64,000 bases of DNA. It comes from Palleronia abyssalis. Its GTDB lineage: Bacteria > Pseudomonadota > Alphaproteobacteria > Rhodobacterales > Rhodobacteraceae. The position numbers and the translations under genes were made by a program. The DNA is taken from the NCBI RefSeq assembly GCF_900302445.1, contig NZ_ONZF01000008.1, positions 62,001 to 126,000 on the forward strand, in the 5' to 3' direction. Below, piece after piece: positions 9,078 through 17,543 of this stretch (position 1 is the first letter of the stretch; each line of letters begins with the position of its first letter). The notes beneath the pieces were generated by a model, which saw only the letters and a program-made list of their open reading frames with translations, did no database searches and had not been told where the DNA came from.

Positions 9078-9491
9078 ATGCATCTCTTGCCAACGATCAT
9101 CGTCATGTCCGCCATGGCCGCGCCCGCCGCAGGGATGGCGGGGGACATCACTGTGTCGATCGAGGGGCTGCGGTCGGACCGGGGTTCGGTCCGTGTCGCC
9201 GTTTGCCCCGAGGACTCGTTCACCAAACCATCCTGTCCGTATACCGCATCCGTCCCCGCCACGTCGGCACAAGTCACTGTCGACGATGTTCCGGATGGTA
9301 TCTATGCCGTCCAAGCTTATCACGACGAGAACTCGGACCAAAAGTTGAACCGGCGCGGCCTGCGTCCATTCGAGGGGTTGGCCTTTTCGAACGATGCGCC
9401 CATGCGGTTCGGACCGCCCCGGTTTCCCGACGCCGCAGTTCGGGTGCGGGGGGACGGTCGAATTACGCTGAACATGAGGTACTATCAATGA
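9078..9491 (+). CDS. DUF2141 secreted protein, first gene of the carotenoid operon
   Basis: A protein of 137 residues with a signal peptide ending near MSAMAAPAAGMA^GD, then a single beta-rich DUF2141 domain. Typical features are the DRGSVRVAVC segment, VDDVPDGIYAVQAYHDEN and a GLAFSNDA loop. DUF2141 proteins often sit beside carotenoid genes; their role is not known, and a periplasmic or lipid-contact function is only a guess. AGAAGG lies about seven bases before the ATG. The stop overlaps the start of the first desaturase as ATGA, so the protein is made in step with the pigment enzymes. Confidence 0.85.
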   Translation: MHLLPTIIVMSAMAAPAAGMAGDITVSIEGLRSDRGSVRVAVCPEDSFTKPSCPYTASVPATSAQVTVDDVPDGIYAVQAYHDENSDQKLNRRGLRPFEGLAFSNDAPMRFGPPRFPDAAVRVRGDGRITLNMRYYQ

Positions 9492-11053
9492 ACGCCATCG
9501 ATACCGCCTTCGAGGGTGTGCCGTCAGGGGCGCGACACGTCGTCGTCGTCGGGGCCGGTCCCGGCGGACTGGCCACAGCCATGCTGCTGCGAGCGGCAGG
9601 GGCAGAGGTGACGGTGGTCGAGAAAAGCGACCGTGTCGGCGGACGGACCGCCAGCTTCACGCAGGACGGGTTCACCTTCGACTACGGACCGACCTTCTAC
9701 CTTTACCCCCAGGTGCTGCGCGAAATCTTCGAGGCGTGCGGGCGATCCCTTGACGACGAGGTCGAGTTGAAGCGCCTGGACCCGATGTACCGTCTGCAAT
9801 TCGACGACGGCAACACGTTCAACGCCACGCCCGATGTCGAGCGTCTGACCGCCGAGGCCGCGCGGATCAGCCCCGAAGACGCCCCGAACGTCCACAAGTA
9901 CCTGACCGAGAACACCGCCAAGTTCGAGGTCTTCAAGCCCATTCTGCAACGTCCCTTCAACGGCATGCGCGACCTTTTCCGGTCAGACATGCTCAAGGCC
10001 TTTCCACTGTTTCGCCCGTATCTTACGGTCGATCAGGACCTGAAACGGTGGTTCAAGCACCCGGACCTGCGGCTGGCGTTCAGCTTCCAGTCCAAGTACC
10101 TCGGGATGAGCCCGTTCAAATGCCCGTCGCTGTTCACCATCGTGGCGCATGTCGAATACGGGTTCGGCGTTTATCATCCGGTGGGGGGCTGCAATGCGAT
10201 CCCGCAGGCGATGGCGCGTGTCGCCCGCGAGGCCGGCGTGAAGATCCTGTTGGACGAAGGCGCGGAAGAGATCGAGTTCGACGGCCGGCAAGCGAAATCG
10301 GTGCGCACGCCCGCCCGGACGATCCCGTGCGATGCGGTTGTGGTGAACGGCGATTTCTCGTCGACCATCCCCAAGCTGATCCCCGACAAGCGCCGCAAGC
10401 GGTGGACGGACAAGAAGATCGCGGCCAAGAAATTCTCGTGCTCGACCTTCATGCTGTATCTGGGGATCGAGGGGCGGTACGACGATATGCACCATCACAC
10501 GATCTTCCTGTCCGAGGATTACCTGGAGAACATTCGCGAGATCGACGCCGGGAAAGCCCCGAAGGAACCGACGATCTATGTGCAAAACGCTTCCGTCACC
10601 GATCCGACCTTGGCCCCCGAGGGGCATTCGACCCTTTACGTCCTTGTGCCCACCGGCAACCTCTCGGGCGGCGAGGATTGGGAGACGCTGGGACCGGTCT
10701 ATCGCGAGAAGATCCTCGACCGCCTGTCGCGTCTGACCGGGCACGACATCCGGCCGCGGATCCGCACCGAACGGATGATCACACCCGCGGACTGGGAGTC
10801 GATGGGCATCTATCGAGGCGCCACGTTCAACCTGGCCCATAATCTGGGGCAGATGCTGCACTGGCGTCCGCGCAATCGGTTCGAGGACGTCGACGGCGTA
10901 TATCTGACCGGCGGCGGGACGCATCCCGGAAGCGGCTTGCCCACCATTTTCGAAAGCGCCAAGATCGCCGCACGGCTTGCGGCAGATGATCTGGGCCTCG
11001 ACTATCCCGGCGGGGCCGCAAGCGCGCCGACCTACAAGGAGGCTGCGGAATGA
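9488..11053 (+). CDS. Carotenoid desaturase/oxidase, CrtI/CrtN/CrtP family (first copy)
   Basis: A CrtI-type flavoprotein of 521 residues. The N-terminal FAD site is VVVVGAGPGGLATAM with VVEKSDRVGGRT after it, and the C-terminal FAD motif is LTGGGTHPGSGLP. Family members desaturate phytoene or diapophytoene/squalene, or oxidise terminal methyl groups. Because hpnCDE lie next door and no crtB is present, a C30 substrate (squalene or 4,4'-diapo intermediates) is inferred. Which of the two copies desaturates and which oxidises cannot be told from sequence alone. The true start is the ATG at the overlap with DUF2141; the frame stays open upstream for 450 bases, but that part lacks homology. The next desaturase overlaps it by ATGA. 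Confidence 0.88.
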   Translation: MNAIDTAFEGVPSGARHVVVVGAGPGGLATAMLLRAAGAEVTVVEKSDRVGGRTASFTQDGFTFDYGPTFYLYPQVLREIFEACGRSLDDEVELKRLDPMYRLQFDDGNTFNATPDVERLTAEAARISPEDAPNVHKYLTENTAKFEVFKPILQRPFNGMRDLFRSDMLKAFPLFRPYLTVDQDLKRWFKHPDLRLAFSFQSKYLGMSPFKCPSLFTIVAHVEYGFGVYHPVGGCNAIPQAMARVAREAGVKILLDEGAEEIEFDGRQAKSVRTPARTIPCDAVVVNGDFSSTIPKLIPDKRRKRWTDKKIAAKKFSCSTFMLYLGIEGRYDDMHHHTIFLSEDYLENIREIDAGKAPKEPTIYVQNASVTDPTLAPEGHSTLYVLVPTGNLSGGEDWETLGPVYREKILDRLSRLTGHDIRPRIRTERMITPADWESMGIYRGATFNLAHNLGQMLHWRPRNRFEDVDGVYLTGGGTHPGSGLPTIFESAKIAARLAADDLGLDYPGGAASAPTYKEAAE

Positions 11054-12564
11054 GCTCTGTCGCAATCATCGGAGGGGGCCTTGGCGGGCTGGCGGCTGCG
11101 GCGACGCTGGCCGCGCGCGGTCATGACGTGACGGTGCTGGAGAAGAACAACTGGCTTGGCGGGAAGGCGGCCGAGCTGAAGGAAGACGGCTTCCGTTTCG
11201 ACATGGGGCCCACCATCCTGACCATGCCGCGCGTGCTGGAACGGGTCTTTGCCGAGGCCGGGCGCGACATGTCCGACTATCTGGACTTGCGCAGGCTCGA
11301 CCCGCAATGGCGGTGTTTCTACGACGATGGCACCGTGCTGGATTTACGCAACGATCCGAAGGAAGCCGCGCGCGAGATCGGCAAGCTGTCGGCCGGAGAC
11401 GAACAGGGGTTCCAGCGCTTCATGGAGGTCGCCGACCGCCTGTCGGATGTGTCCGACCGGTTCTTCTTCTGGAAGTCGGTCGAGGACATCCGCGATACGA
11501 TGAACCTGAAGGCCAACATGAATCTGACCACGTTGTCGGACGTGATGGCACTGCGCATGCACCGGACCGTCGCCGGTCAGATCAAGCGGGACGTGAAGGA
11601 CAAACGGGTGCAGCAGATGCTGGAGCACTTCATCCAGTATATCGGCAGCAGCCCGCTGGCATCGCCGGCCGTTCTGTGCGGCATCGCCCAGATGCAGCAG
11701 GACGAGGGGGTCTGGTATCCGATGGGCGGAACCCGCGCCGTGCCGACCGCCCTGACCCGCCTGGGCGAGGAGCTGGGCGTGGACTATCGCACCGGCGTCG
11801 ACGTCTCGAAGATCGAGGTCGAGAACGGCCATGCCGTCGCCGTCGTCGCCAATGGAGAGCGTCTGCGGTTCGACAAGGTGGTGTCGAACATGGACTCCGT
11901 GCGCACCTATCGCGAGCTGGTCGGCGGCAAGGCCTGGCAGGGTTTTGGTTACAAGAACCGCGAGGCTGCCTGCTCGGGGATTGTCCTGTATCTGGGTCTC
12001 GATCGCGCCTACGAGCATCTGGCGCATCACAATTTCGTCTTTTCCCGCGACCCGGCGGAAGAGTTCAAGGCAATCTACGACGATGGCGTCCCCGCGCCCG
12101 ACCCGACCGCCTATATCGCGGCACCGTCCCGTACCGAGCCCGGCGTCGCGCCAGCCGGGGGCGAGGCGCTGTATATCCTGGTCCACACGCCCCACCTGCG
12201 GCCCGGGCAGGACTGGTCGCAGATGCTGCCGGCCGAGCGGGCGAAGATCATGGACAAACTCTCTCGTGCGGCGGGTATGGAGGATCTGCAGGACCGTATC
12301 GTTGTCGAGCGTAGCCTCACGCCACAAGACATCCACGACCGCTATCGCGTCTTGGACGGGGCGATCTACGGGCTGGTTAGCCATGGTCGGGTGAACGGTG
12401 CCTTCAAGCCGGGCAACCGGTCGCGCGAAGTGCGCGACCTGTACCTGGCCGGCGGCAGCGCGCATCCCGGGGCGGGCATGCCCATGGCACTGATGTCGGG
12501 ATGGATCGCAGCCGACAGCCTGCACCAGGATGCGACGCGCAACGCCCCCATGGTCGCGGAGTAA
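11050..12564 (+). CDS. Carotenoid desaturase/oxidase, CrtI/CrtN/CrtP family (second copy)
   Basis: A second CrtI-type flavoprotein of 504 residues with FAD site IIGGGLGGLAAAATLAARGH, NNWLGGKA and the C-terminal motif LAGGSAHPGAGMP. It differs enough from the first copy to be a distinct paralogue, as expected for a CrtN/CrtP pair: one desaturase, one terminal-methyl oxidase giving a diapo-aldehyde. Start and stop are coupled to the preceding desaturase by ATGA. The acyltransferase begins within a few bases of its stop. The individual reaction is inferred from the presence of an aldehyde dehydrogenase in the same operon. Confidence 0.87.
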   Translation: MSSVAIIGGGLGGLAAAATLAARGHDVTVLEKNNWLGGKAAELKEDGFRFDMGPTILTMPRVLERVFAEAGRDMSDYLDLRRLDPQWRCFYDDGTVLDLRNDPKEAAREIGKLSAGDEQGFQRFMEVADRLSDVSDRFFFWKSVEDIRDTMNLKANMNLTTLSDVMALRMHRTVAGQIKRDVKDKRVQQMLEHFIQYIGSSPLASPAVLCGIAQMQQDEGVWYPMGGTRAVPTALTRLGEELGVDYRTGVDVSKIEVENGHAVAVVANGERLRFDKVVSNMDSVRTYRELVGGKAWQGFGYKNREAACSGIVLYLGLDRAYEHLAHHNFVFSRDPAEEFKAIYDDGVPAPDPTAYIAAPSRTEPGVAPAGGEALYILVHTPHLRPGQDWSQMLPAERAKIMDKLSRAAGMEDLQDRIVVERSLTPQDIHDRYRVLDGAIYGLVSHGRVNGAFKPGNRSREVRDLYLAGGSAHPGAGMPMALMSGWIAADSLHQDATRNAPMVAE

Positions 12565-12568
12565 GGCG

Positions 12569-13345
12569 TTGGCCGTCCCCGATGATCCGACGACCTTGCG
12601 CTCTCCCGGGATGTGCAGGTTCTTCGCCGGGGTGATGAAACGGCAGATGAGTCGGGGATTTCGCGCGGTCCGTGTCCTGAAACCCGGTCTTCCGGACATC
12701 CCCGAGGGCCGTCCGATTGTCTTCTATTCCAACCATCCGGGGTGGTGGGATCCCGCCTTCTACATGGTGCTGCAGACACTTCTGCTTCCGGACCGAGAAG
12801 GTTACGGACCGATGGAGGCCGACGCACTGGAGAAATACCGGTTCATGAAACGGATCGGGATCTTCGGGGTCGATCCCGGCACGCGGGCGGGGGCGGCGCG
12901 GTTCCTCAGGGTCGGCACGCATGTGTTGTCCAAGCCCGACCGCTGCATCTGGATGACCGCCCAAGGCCGCTTCGCCGACCCGAGGGAGCGTCCGGTGACC
13001 TTGAGGACGGGCCTTGCCCATCTGATGGCCCGCGTGCCCGACGCCTGTGCGATTCCCTTGGCGATGGAATATCCCTTCTGGTCGGAAAAACGCCCCGAAG
13101 CGCTGTGCCATTTCGGGCGACCCGTGGACCCTTCGGGCAACGCAAGGGACTGGCAAGACGCGTTGGAGGATGGCCTGACCGCAGCGCAGGATCGCTTGGC
13201 CGAAGCTGCGATGGCGCGTGATCCCGCCGAGTTCGACACGATCCTGGGCGGAGCGCGCGGCGTCGGGGGGATCTACGGCGGATGGTCGCGATTGCGTGCT
13301 TTCGTCGAAGGACGGCGCTACGATCCCGATCACATCACGCATTGA
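12569..13345 (+). CDS. PlsC-like acyltransferase of the carotenoid operon
   Basis: A glycerolipid-acyltransferase-fold protein of about 258 residues. The catalytic H-x4-D motif is visible as NHPGWWDP near residue 50, and further blocks include RFLRVGTHVL and MEYPFWSEKRPE. In C30 carotenoid pathways an acyltransferase esterifies the sugar of the glycosylated apo-carotenoid; that role is inferred from position. Start choice: TTG 12569 has GGAG seven bases upstream, just after the desaturase stop. An ATG at 12530 would overlap the desaturase by 35 bases and adds a non-conserved extension. The glycosyltransferase follows six bases after the stop. Confidence 0.8.
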   Translation: MAVPDDPTTLRSPGMCRFFAGVMKRQMSRGFRAVRVLKPGLPDIPEGRPIVFYSNHPGWWDPAFYMVLQTLLLPDREGYGPMEADALEKYRFMKRIGIFGVDPGTRAGAARFLRVGTHVLSKPDRCIWMTAQGRFADPRERPVTLRTGLAHLMARVPDACAIPLAMEYPFWSEKRPEALCHFGRPVDPSGNARDWQDALEDGLTAAQDRLAEAAMARDPAEFDTILGGARGVGGIYGGWSRLRAFVEGRRYDPDHITH

Positions 13346-13351
13346 GGTCAA

Positions 13352-14488
13352 ATGGACGCCCTGCTTTATATCCTCGCCGTTCTCAGCCTGGGACTGGCCG
13401 CGCTTTATACGGGTGTGACTTTGGTCAACCTGTTGGTTTTTCGGGCCCCGCCTGCAAAAGTTGGGTCAGCCCGGCACCCCGTCTCGATCTTGATCCCCGC
13501 GCGGGACGAGGTGAGCAATATCGAGGCTGCCTTGACGGCCGCCCTTGCTCAGAAAGATGCCCAGATCGAGGTGGTCGTCTGCGACGATGGCTCGACAGAT
13601 GGGACGGACAGCGTCGTCAGCCGGATCGCCGCGAACGATCCGCGCGTGCGTCTGATCCGGGGGGTTGAGCTTCCACCGGGGTGGAACGGCAAGCAGCATG
13701 CGTGCCACCAGCTGGCCCTCGCGGCCCGGCACCCGCGGCTTCTGTTCGTCGATGCGGATGTGCGGCTTCAGCCCGATGCCGTGGTGCGGATGTCCGGCTA
13801 TCTGGATGCGCACAACCTGTCGCTCGTGTCGGGGTTTCCCCACCAGATCACCCGGACCCTGCCCGAAATTATCGCCATTCCCCAGATTCTGGTCCTGCTT
13901 CTGGGGTACCTGCCGTTCCCCATGGCCCGGATGTCCAACGCGCTGGGCTTCGCGGCGGGATGCGGGCAGCTCATGCTGGTAGAACGCACGGCCTATGAAG
14001 AAAGCGGCGGACACGAGGCGTTCCGCAACCGGATGCATGACGGACTGAACCTGCCGCGCAACGTGCGCAAAACGGGCGGAAGGACTGACATCCTTGACGC
14101 AACACCGCTGGCGAAGGTTCGGATGTACGACAACTGGGCCGACATCTGGCAAGGCTTCACCAAGAACGCGACCGAGGGGATGGCGACGCCCTCTGCCTTG
14201 CCGGTCTGGACCGTTCTGCTGGGCGGGGGGCATATCCTGCCGTTTCTCGTCCTCGCGTTGGCGTGGCTTTCGGGCGCATCGGCCGCGGCTCAGTTCGCCC
14301 TTCTGGCGATCATGTTCGTATTCGCGGCGCGCATCCTGCTGGCCTGGAAGGTCCGACAGCATCCCGTGTCCGTGCTTCTTCATCCTGTCGGCGTCGGCGT
14401 CACCCTCTGGATCCAGTGGTCCGCCTTGCGCAGCGCCCGGAAGGGGCAGCGCGCGGTCTGGCGCGGCCGGACCTACGACGTCGGATGA
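13352..14488 (+). CDS. Family 2 glycosyltransferase, CrtQ-like
   Basis: A protein of 378 residues with an N-terminal membrane segment (about 5-30), a GT-A catalytic domain (about 45-260) and three C-terminal hydrophobic segments. The nucleotide-sugar motifs are CDDGSTDGT and FVDADVRL (DxD-like); WQGFTKN lies in the acceptor region. The layout matches the membrane-bound GT2 enzymes of glycosylated C30 carotenoid pathways (CrtQ type), which transfer glucose to a diaponeurosporenoate-like acid. A GAGGT ribosome site spans the previous stop. The stop overlaps the aldehyde dehydrogenase start as ATGA. Confidence 0.82.
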   Translation: MDALLYILAVLSLGLAALYTGVTLVNLLVFRAPPAKVGSARHPVSILIPARDEVSNIEAALTAALAQKDAQIEVVVCDDGSTDGTDSVVSRIAANDPRVRLIRGVELPPGWNGKQHACHQLALAARHPRLLFVDADVRLQPDAVVRMSGYLDAHNLSLVSGFPHQITRTLPEIIAIPQILVLLLGYLPFPMARMSNALGFAAGCGQLMLVERTAYEESGGHEAFRNRMHDGLNLPRNVRKTGGRTDILDATPLAKVRMYDNWADIWQGFTKNATEGMATPSALPVWTVLLGGGHILPFLVLALAWLSGASAAAQFALLAIMFVFAARILLAWKVRQHPVSVLLHPVGVGVTLWIQWSALRSARKGQRAVWRGRTYDVG

Positions 14489-15840
14489 CCCGGGAGGTCG
14501 ACGTCGCACATGCTCGCCTGACCGGTGCGTTCTCGTTGGAGGCCGTGCCGCCGGTGAAGCAGCGGGTGGCCCGTCTTCGGGCCCTGGGGCAAGCGATGGC
14601 CGAGGGGCGCGAGGATCTGGTCTCGGCCGTAAATCGCGACTTCTCCCCCCGGGCCGAGGTCGAGACGCTGACCGCGGAACTGGGCTTCTTGCAAGGCGCG
14701 CTGAAACACACGATCAAGAAGCTGCCGAAATGGGCCAAAGCGTCGCGCGAGCGCGTCCTGAGCCCGGTTCCGGGGGTCGCCGAAGTCTGGCCCGAGCCAA
14801 AGGGCGTGGTCGGGATCCTGTCGCCCTGGAACTATCCCCTTCAGCTTGCCCTGATGCCTCTGATCCTGGCGATCGCCGCAGGGAACAAGGTTCTGTTGAA
14901 GCCGTCCGAGCGGTCGCCCCATAGCGCCGAGGCGCTTGTGAACCTCATCCAACGGGTTTTTCCCGGAGACGAAGCGATCGTCCTGACGGGTGGGGTCGAA
15001 GTGGCGCAGGCTGTCAGCGAATTGCCTCTGGGACATCTGTTCTTCACCGGCTCGACCGAAACGGGGCGTAAGGTGGCGATGGCGGCCGCGAAGACCCTGA
15101 CGCCTGTCACCCTGGAACTCGGCGGCCGCTCGCCGGCTGTGGCTCTTCCCGGCGCGGACCCGCAGGTGCATGGCCGAATGATCGCGTGGGGCAGGTGGCT
15201 GAACGCGGGACAGACCTGCGTCGCGCCGAACCACCTTTGGGTCCCAAAGGGCAGCGAGGCGGCTTGGATCGACGCGCTGTTGCAGCACGCGCAGGCCTTT
15301 CTGCCCCGGGATTTCACCGGCATGATCGACGACCGCGCGGTTGCACGCGCGACCGGACTTCTGGAGGAGGCGCGAAGCCGCGCCGTCGACGTTCGGCAGA
15401 TCGAGGCCGACATTCCCGTCCCGCCGGCCGTCGTACTGAACCCGCCGCCGGATCTGGCCCTGATGCGAGAGGAAATCTTCGCACCGATCCTTCCGGTCCT
15501 GACCTATGACACTCTGGACGATGTCCTGAAGGCGGAAACCGGAACCACACCATTGGCCAGCTACGTCTTCGGCGACGGGGTCGAGGCGCGTGCGGCCCTG
15601 TCCCGGCTACGCTCGGGCGGGGGCGCCGTGAACGCGGCGATCCTGCACCTGGCCAGCCACGACCTGCCGTTCGGGGGCATCGGAACCAGCGGCCACGGCG
15701 CATATCACGGCCATCGCGGCTTTCGCGAGTTCAGCCACGAAAGATCCGTGTTCGTGGCGTCGCAAGGGCCGTGGCTGCGCTTGCTCAGCCCGCCCTATTC
15801 CAACACCGCCCGGCGGATTTTCCGTCGCATGGCCGGCTGA
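14485..15840 (+). CDS. Aldehyde dehydrogenase of the carotenoid operon (AldH/CrtNc-like)
   Basis: An NAD(P)-dependent aldehyde dehydrogenase of 451 residues. It shows the FTGSTETGR cofactor loop, the general-base Glu in LELGGRSP and the catalytic Cys in NAGQTCVAPN. The C-terminal segment LPFGGIGTSGHGAYHGHRGF is typical of the family that includes coniferyl and fatty aldehyde dehydrogenases and the diaponeurosporenal dehydrogenase of staphyloxanthin synthesis. In this operon it would oxidise a terminal apo-carotenal to the acid that is then glycosylated. The ATG overlaps the glycosyltransferase stop. It is the last gene of the operon and converges on the ABC importer. Confidence 0.87.
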   Translation: MTREVDVAHARLTGAFSLEAVPPVKQRVARLRALGQAMAEGREDLVSAVNRDFSPRAEVETLTAELGFLQGALKHTIKKLPKWAKASRERVLSPVPGVAEVWPEPKGVVGILSPWNYPLQLALMPLILAIAAGNKVLLKPSERSPHSAEALVNLIQRVFPGDEAIVLTGGVEVAQAVSELPLGHLFFTGSTETGRKVAMAAAKTLTPVTLELGGRSPAVALPGADPQVHGRMIAWGRWLNAGQTCVAPNHLWVPKGSEAAWIDALLQHAQAFLPRDFTGMIDDRAVARATGLLEEARSRAVDVRQIEADIPVPPAVVLNPPPDLALMREEIFAPILPVLTYDTLDDVLKAETGTTPLASYVFGDGVEARAALSRLRSGGGAVNAAILHLASHDLPFGGIGTSGHGAYHGHRGFREFSHERSVFVASQGPWLRLLSPPYSNTARRIFRRMAG

Positions 15841-16605
15841 TCACGCCGCGAACGGGATCTTCCGCCCCCCGACCTCGGCCACTTCCATGGGCGTGTCGTA
15901 AAGCCGGGTCAGCCAGTCCGACGTCATCAGATCGCCGGTCTCCCCGGCGCCGAACAGCTTTCCGTCCTTCAACCCGATGACCCGATCCGCGAACCGTGCC
16001 GTGACGCCAAGGTCGTGGACCACGATCACCACGCTGCGCGCATCCGGCCCCGTGCGGGACAGATCGTGCAGGCGGCGCATGATGTCGTGGGCATATCGCG
16101 GGTCGAGCGCCGAGAGGGGTTCATCCAGCAGAATCCATGGCGTCGTCTGCGCATAGGCCATCGCGACGAAGGCGCGCTGGCGTTGTCCGCCGGACAGGGC
16201 ATCGAGGGTCCGCGCAGCCAGGGGTCCAAGATCGAAAGTCTCGATCGCGTCCGCGACGGCCGCCCGATCTTCATGGCCAGGGCGTCCTTGATGGTGGGGC
16301 CACCGCCCGAAGGCGATCAGGTCCGCCACCGTCAGCCGCGCCGTCACCCCCTGGTCCTGGGTCAGCAAGGCCAGGGACCGGGCACGTTCGCCTGGTTGTA
16401 TGCCGGACAGGTCGCGGCCGTTCAGGCGAACCGCGCCCGCATGGGGCGAGAGAAGCCCCGCCATGGCGTGAAGCAGCGTCGATTTCCCCGCGCCGTTAGG
16501 CCCGATGATCGCCGTGATGCCGCCGGGCGGCAGAGACAGGTCGATCCCCTCCAGGACAGGAACCCCGTCGCGGGTAATGGACAGGTTGCAGGTTTCGAAC
16601 GTCAT
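15841..16605 (-). CDS. Iron-siderophore ABC transporter ATP-binding protein
   Basis: An ATPase of 254 residues with Walker A GPNGAGKST, Q-loop TQDQ, signature LSGGQRQR, Walker B WILLDEP and switch His in VVHD. It belongs to the FecE/FhuC group that drives TonB-dependent siderophore importers, and closest in style to the petrobactin/vibriobactin-type (FatE, VctC) proteins. The start overlaps the end of the upstream permease gene as ATGA. It is the last gene of a substrate-binding / permease / permease / ATPase operon. Confidence 0.93.
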   Translation of the reverse strand: MTFETCNLSITRDGVPVLEGIDLSLPPGGITAIIGPNGAGKSTLLHAMAGLLSPHAGAVRLNGRDLSGIQPGERARSLALLTQDQGVTARLTVADLIAFGRWPHHQGRPGHEDRAAVADAIETFDLGPLAARTLDALSGGQRQRAFVAMAYAQTTPWILLDEPLSALDPRYAHDIMRRLHDLSRTGPDARSVVIVVHDLGVTARFADRVIGLKDGKLFGAGETGDLMTSDWLTRLYDTPMEVAEVGGRKIPFAA

Positions 16606-17543
16606 CGGTCCCTCCGAAGGACGAGGGCAAGGAAAAGCAGGCCGCCCGCAAACTCGACGACGACCGAAAGGCTGGATTGCAGGCCCAACACCCGTTCGAA
16701 TGCGAATTGTCCGGCGATCAGGATCGTCGCCCCGATCATCGCGGCCGCCGGGATCAGCACCGCATGACGGTGCGTGTCCGTCAGGCGGTACGCTAGGTTG
16801 GCTGCCAGAAGCCCAAGGAAGGTGACCGGCCCGACCAATGCCGTGGCGACCGCGACCATGACCGAGACGAGCGACAGCCCCGCAAGGATCGTCCGGTCGA
16901 AGGGCAGGCCCAGAGTCTGTGCCTTCGTCCGCCCCAGGGCGGCCACGTCGAGCCGGGGCGACAACCGCCATGACAGCGCCATCGCGATCACAAGGGCCGC
17001 CCCGGCAATGGGCAACAGCCGCGCGTCCACCGCGCCGAAGGACGCGATGCTGGCCTGCTGGACGACCGCGAACTCCGACGGCTCCAGAATGCGCTGGGCG
17101 AACCCGGACAACCCGCGCAGAAGCACCCCAAGGATCACCCCGGTCAGGATCATGCGCAGAACGTCCTCGGCCCCCTTGCGCAACAGCGCGGCGAACAGGG
17201 CGGTCGCGGCAAGGACAAGGCACCCGGTCTCGACCGCGAATTTCGGCAGGGGCGACAGGCCGGAATACCCGGCCCCGCCCAGGATCAGCACCAGCATGGT
17301 TTGCAGAAACACGAACAGGGCATCGAATCCCACGATGCCGGGGGTGATCAGCCGGTTCTGGGCCGCCGTCTGGAACAGGACCGTGGCGTTGCCGACGGCC
17401 GCCCCCACAAGGACGAGCGCGGCCAGCTTTTCGGCCCGCAGGGACAGGATCAGGCCGACAGGCGTTCGCAAGTGCCACCCCAGGAACAGCAGCGTAAAAC
17501 ATCCCAGCCCGAGCGAGAGGAAAAGAAGGCGGTGCCTAACCAT
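16602..17543 (-). CDS. Iron-siderophore ABC transporter permease (FecCD family), second
   Basis: A permease of 313 residues with about nine membrane helices and the family blocks QTAAQNRLITPGIVGFDALF and FVGPVTFLG-like (ALVGPVTFLGLLAANLAYRL). It pairs with the permease encoded just upstream to form the heterodimeric pore. The start overlaps the end of that gene by eight bases. The substrate of this type is usually a catecholate or mixed hydroxycarboxylate ferric siderophore; the exact one is unknown. Confidence 0.92.
   Translation of the reverse strand: MVRHRLLFLSLGLGCFTLLFLGWHLRTPVGLILSLRAEKLAALVLVGAAVGNATVLFQTAAQNRLITPGIVGFDALFVFLQTMLVLILGGAGYSGLSPLPKFAVETGCLVLAATALFAALLRKGAEDVLRMILTGVILGVLLRGLSGFAQRILEPSEFAVVQQASIASFGAVDARLLPIAGAALVIAMALSWRLSPRLDVAALGRTKAQTLGLPFDRTILAGLSLVSVMVAVATALVGPVTFLGLLAANLAYRLTDTHRHAVLIPAAAMIGATILIAGQFAFERVLGLQSSLSVVVEFAGGLLFLALVLRRDR

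Noticed and set aside
9038-9487. Open frame that would extend the first desaturase by 150 residues at its N-terminus
   Set aside because: It overlaps the DUF2141 gene in another frame, lacks a ribosome site and has no carotenoid-desaturase similarity before the FAD site. The ATG coupled to the DUF2141 stop is the natural start.
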